DNA of 6,570 nucleotides. Origin: Bacillota bacterium (GTDB lineage Bacteria; Bacillota; Clostridia; Peptostreptococcales; Acidaminobacteraceae). A program made the position numbers and the translations under genes. Each line of letters opens with the position of its first letter. Within the stretch, counting starts at the first letter, position 1. Below are positions 5,657 through 6,570 of the stretch, one piece after another. Under the pieces are notes generated by a model, which was given only the letters and a program-made list of their open reading frames with translations, was not told where the DNA came from and searched no databases. The DNA lies in the NCBI GenBank assembly GCA_023443345.1, contig JAEZUZ010000035.1:1-6570 (forward strand), in the 5' to 3' direction.

Positions 5657-6388
5657 TTAGATTGAAAGTAATTTCTCTGTTCTATCTTTAATAATTTTAT
5701 TGCTGTTATTGAAATATCTTCTATACTCCTCTTTATCTTTTGGAATAGATATTTCTTCACTTTCTAGCAGTTCTATCTCTTCTTTTTCTAAATCTGAAGA
5801 AAGTAAATCGATTATAGATCCATTATGCAGAAAACTCTCTAGCATAAAAAATGATATAAACTCATCGAATGTTTTAAATAAAGAAAACCAGTTTCTATAA
5901 TTTTCAATCGCATAATTTATTTTTGAAATATCTTTTAAATACCATTTCTTTATTGCAAGAAGCGTTAAATCAAATCTATCATAGTATCCTTTTTTGCCAC
6001 CTCTAGCTTGATTTATTGTCATTCCTTGACCTCTTGGAAACACTATATGACCTCCAATAGTCCTAGAAATCATTAAGCATTCAATAATATCTTCATCAGA
6101 TAATCCTGCTTGTTTTGCCCAATAAACAGAGGCACCTATATAATCTGATGACAATAAATACTCATCACCATCAATAAATAATGTATAGAAATCTCCATGG
6201 CCAAAATTTTGGCACTTACTTTCGATTGAATTAAGACCCAGTTTCTTCAATCCTTTTTCACTAAAGAAAATTCTTGTTATGTCATCATAAAGTTCTTTGC
6301 TACACACATCGGGATCTTTTCTTGTCTCTAAATTAAATCCTATTGGATACTTGGGATATAAATCGAACAAATAATTTTTAAATTTCAA
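5657..6388 (-). CDS. DUF6994-like protein, TTG start
   Basis: A 243-residue protein without signal peptide or membrane helix, probably cytoplasmic. It agrees with what I recall of the DUF6994 family: an N-terminal FDLYPKYP and DPD segment (8-27); a short hydrophobic strand before LLSSDYIG (78-85); the core RTIGGHIVFPRG (109-120) and MTINQARGG (123-131); the DRFDLTLLAIKKWYL helix (137-151); and the NWFSLFKTFDEFISFFMLES stretch (166-185). The C-terminal part is charged, with EEISIPKDKEEYRRY. The biochemical role of the family is unknown to me. The start is TTG (6386-6388), fixed by GAGG eight bases upstream; no ATG fits better. The length is near that expected for the family. It converges on the 5057 gene and has its own 3' hairpin. 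No clear promoter is seen in the 100 bases upstream, so it may be read from a gene beyond the right edge. Confidence 0.75.
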   Translation of the reverse strand: MKFKNYLFDLYPKYPIGFNLETRKDPDVCSKELYDDITRIFFSEKGLKKLGLNSIESKCQNFGHGDFYTLFIDGDEYLLSSDYIGASVYWAKQAGLSDEDIIECLMISRTIGGHIVFPRGQGMTINQARGGKKGYYDRFDLTLLAIKKWYLKDISKINYAIENYRNWFSLFKTFDEFISFFMLESFLHNGSIIDLLSSDLEKEEIELLESEEISIPKDKEEYRRYFNNSNKIIKDRTEKLLSI

Positions 6389-6491
6389 ATGTACAACCTC
6401 ATTTTAGATTTTCTTACTTATCACTAGATACTGCCTTTATTTTGGAAATAAATCGCTCCCTCACGACTTAATTTCATTTTGTAAATCTTTG

Positions 6492-6570
6492 TTATAGATT
6501 AATACTATATGTTTTACAGGTAGTATTCCCAATATATTCTTTTATATGTTTCATCAATTCGGGACTCTTA
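6492..6570 (-). CDS. Possible 3' end of a gene entering from the right (partial)
   Basis: On the minus strand the frame from 6569 is open for 25 codons (SPELMKHIKEYIGN, then TTCKTYSINL) and ends with TAA at 6492-6494. The composition looks protein-like, but 25 codons prove little. A neighbouring frame gives HIVLIYNKDLQNEIKS further downstream, so a frameshifted or decayed end is also possible. No family is recognised. The remaining bases 6389-6491 show no gene, only the GAGG ribosome binding site of the DUF6994-like gene. Confidence 0.25.
   Translation of the reverse strand, partial: KSPELMKHIKEYIGNTTCKTYSINL

Noticed and set aside
5700..5900. Plus-strand open frame rich in Ser
   Set aside because: It is antisense to the DUF6994-like gene and mirrors its Glu/Asp/Lys-rich C-terminus; no ribosome binding site.

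Overview
The window looks like chromosomal DNA of a low-GC Gram-positive anaerobe of the Bacillota (Clostridia or Tissierellia type). The DNA is strongly AT-rich, with ATA and AGA codons common and GGAGG-type ribosome binding sites. It encodes a sortase-anchored LPxTG surface protein and a LysM/SH3/DUF1287 envelope protein of the kind seen in clostridia. The species cannot be named from the sequence. I saw no rRNA, tRNA, CRISPR array or sortase gene.

Layout. Positions 1-46 hold the first 15 codons of a minus-strand gene running off the left edge, possibly a transposase. Positions 139-3427 are a cell-surface block on the minus strand. It starts with a large secreted adhesin (thioester domain, three SpaA/CnaB-like domains, LPSTG sorting signal). 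After a hairpin terminator and a good separate promoter comes a membrane-anchored SH3/LysM/DUF1287 protein. Positions 3428-3744 contain no intact gene, but do hold a decayed plus-strand copy of a gene found intact at 5057-5530, and a strong minus-strand terminator.

Positions 3745-4969 are a short co-oriented minus-strand cassette: a four-helix membrane protein, a broken (frameshifted, start-less) gene whose C-terminus resembles predicted secreted toxins, and a 144-residue soluble protein. It diverges from a plus-strand gene for a small membrane-tethered extracytoplasmic protein (5057-5530). Two hairpins then separate that gene from a convergent DUF6994-like gene (5657-6388), which starts at TTG. 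The last 180 bases hold only a possible 3' fragment of a further minus-strand gene.

Interpretation. The left half appears to be a functional surface module: adhesion plus cell-wall binding or remodelling. The right half looks like a fast-turnover accessory region with a partial gene duplicate, a frameshifted gene and several unknown small proteins, possibly the residue of a toxin-immunity type locus; that last reading is inference. The most notable points are the loss of the expected catalytic Cys in the DUF1287 domain, the tail extending past the sorting signal of the adhesin and running into its own terminator, and the two gene-decay events.
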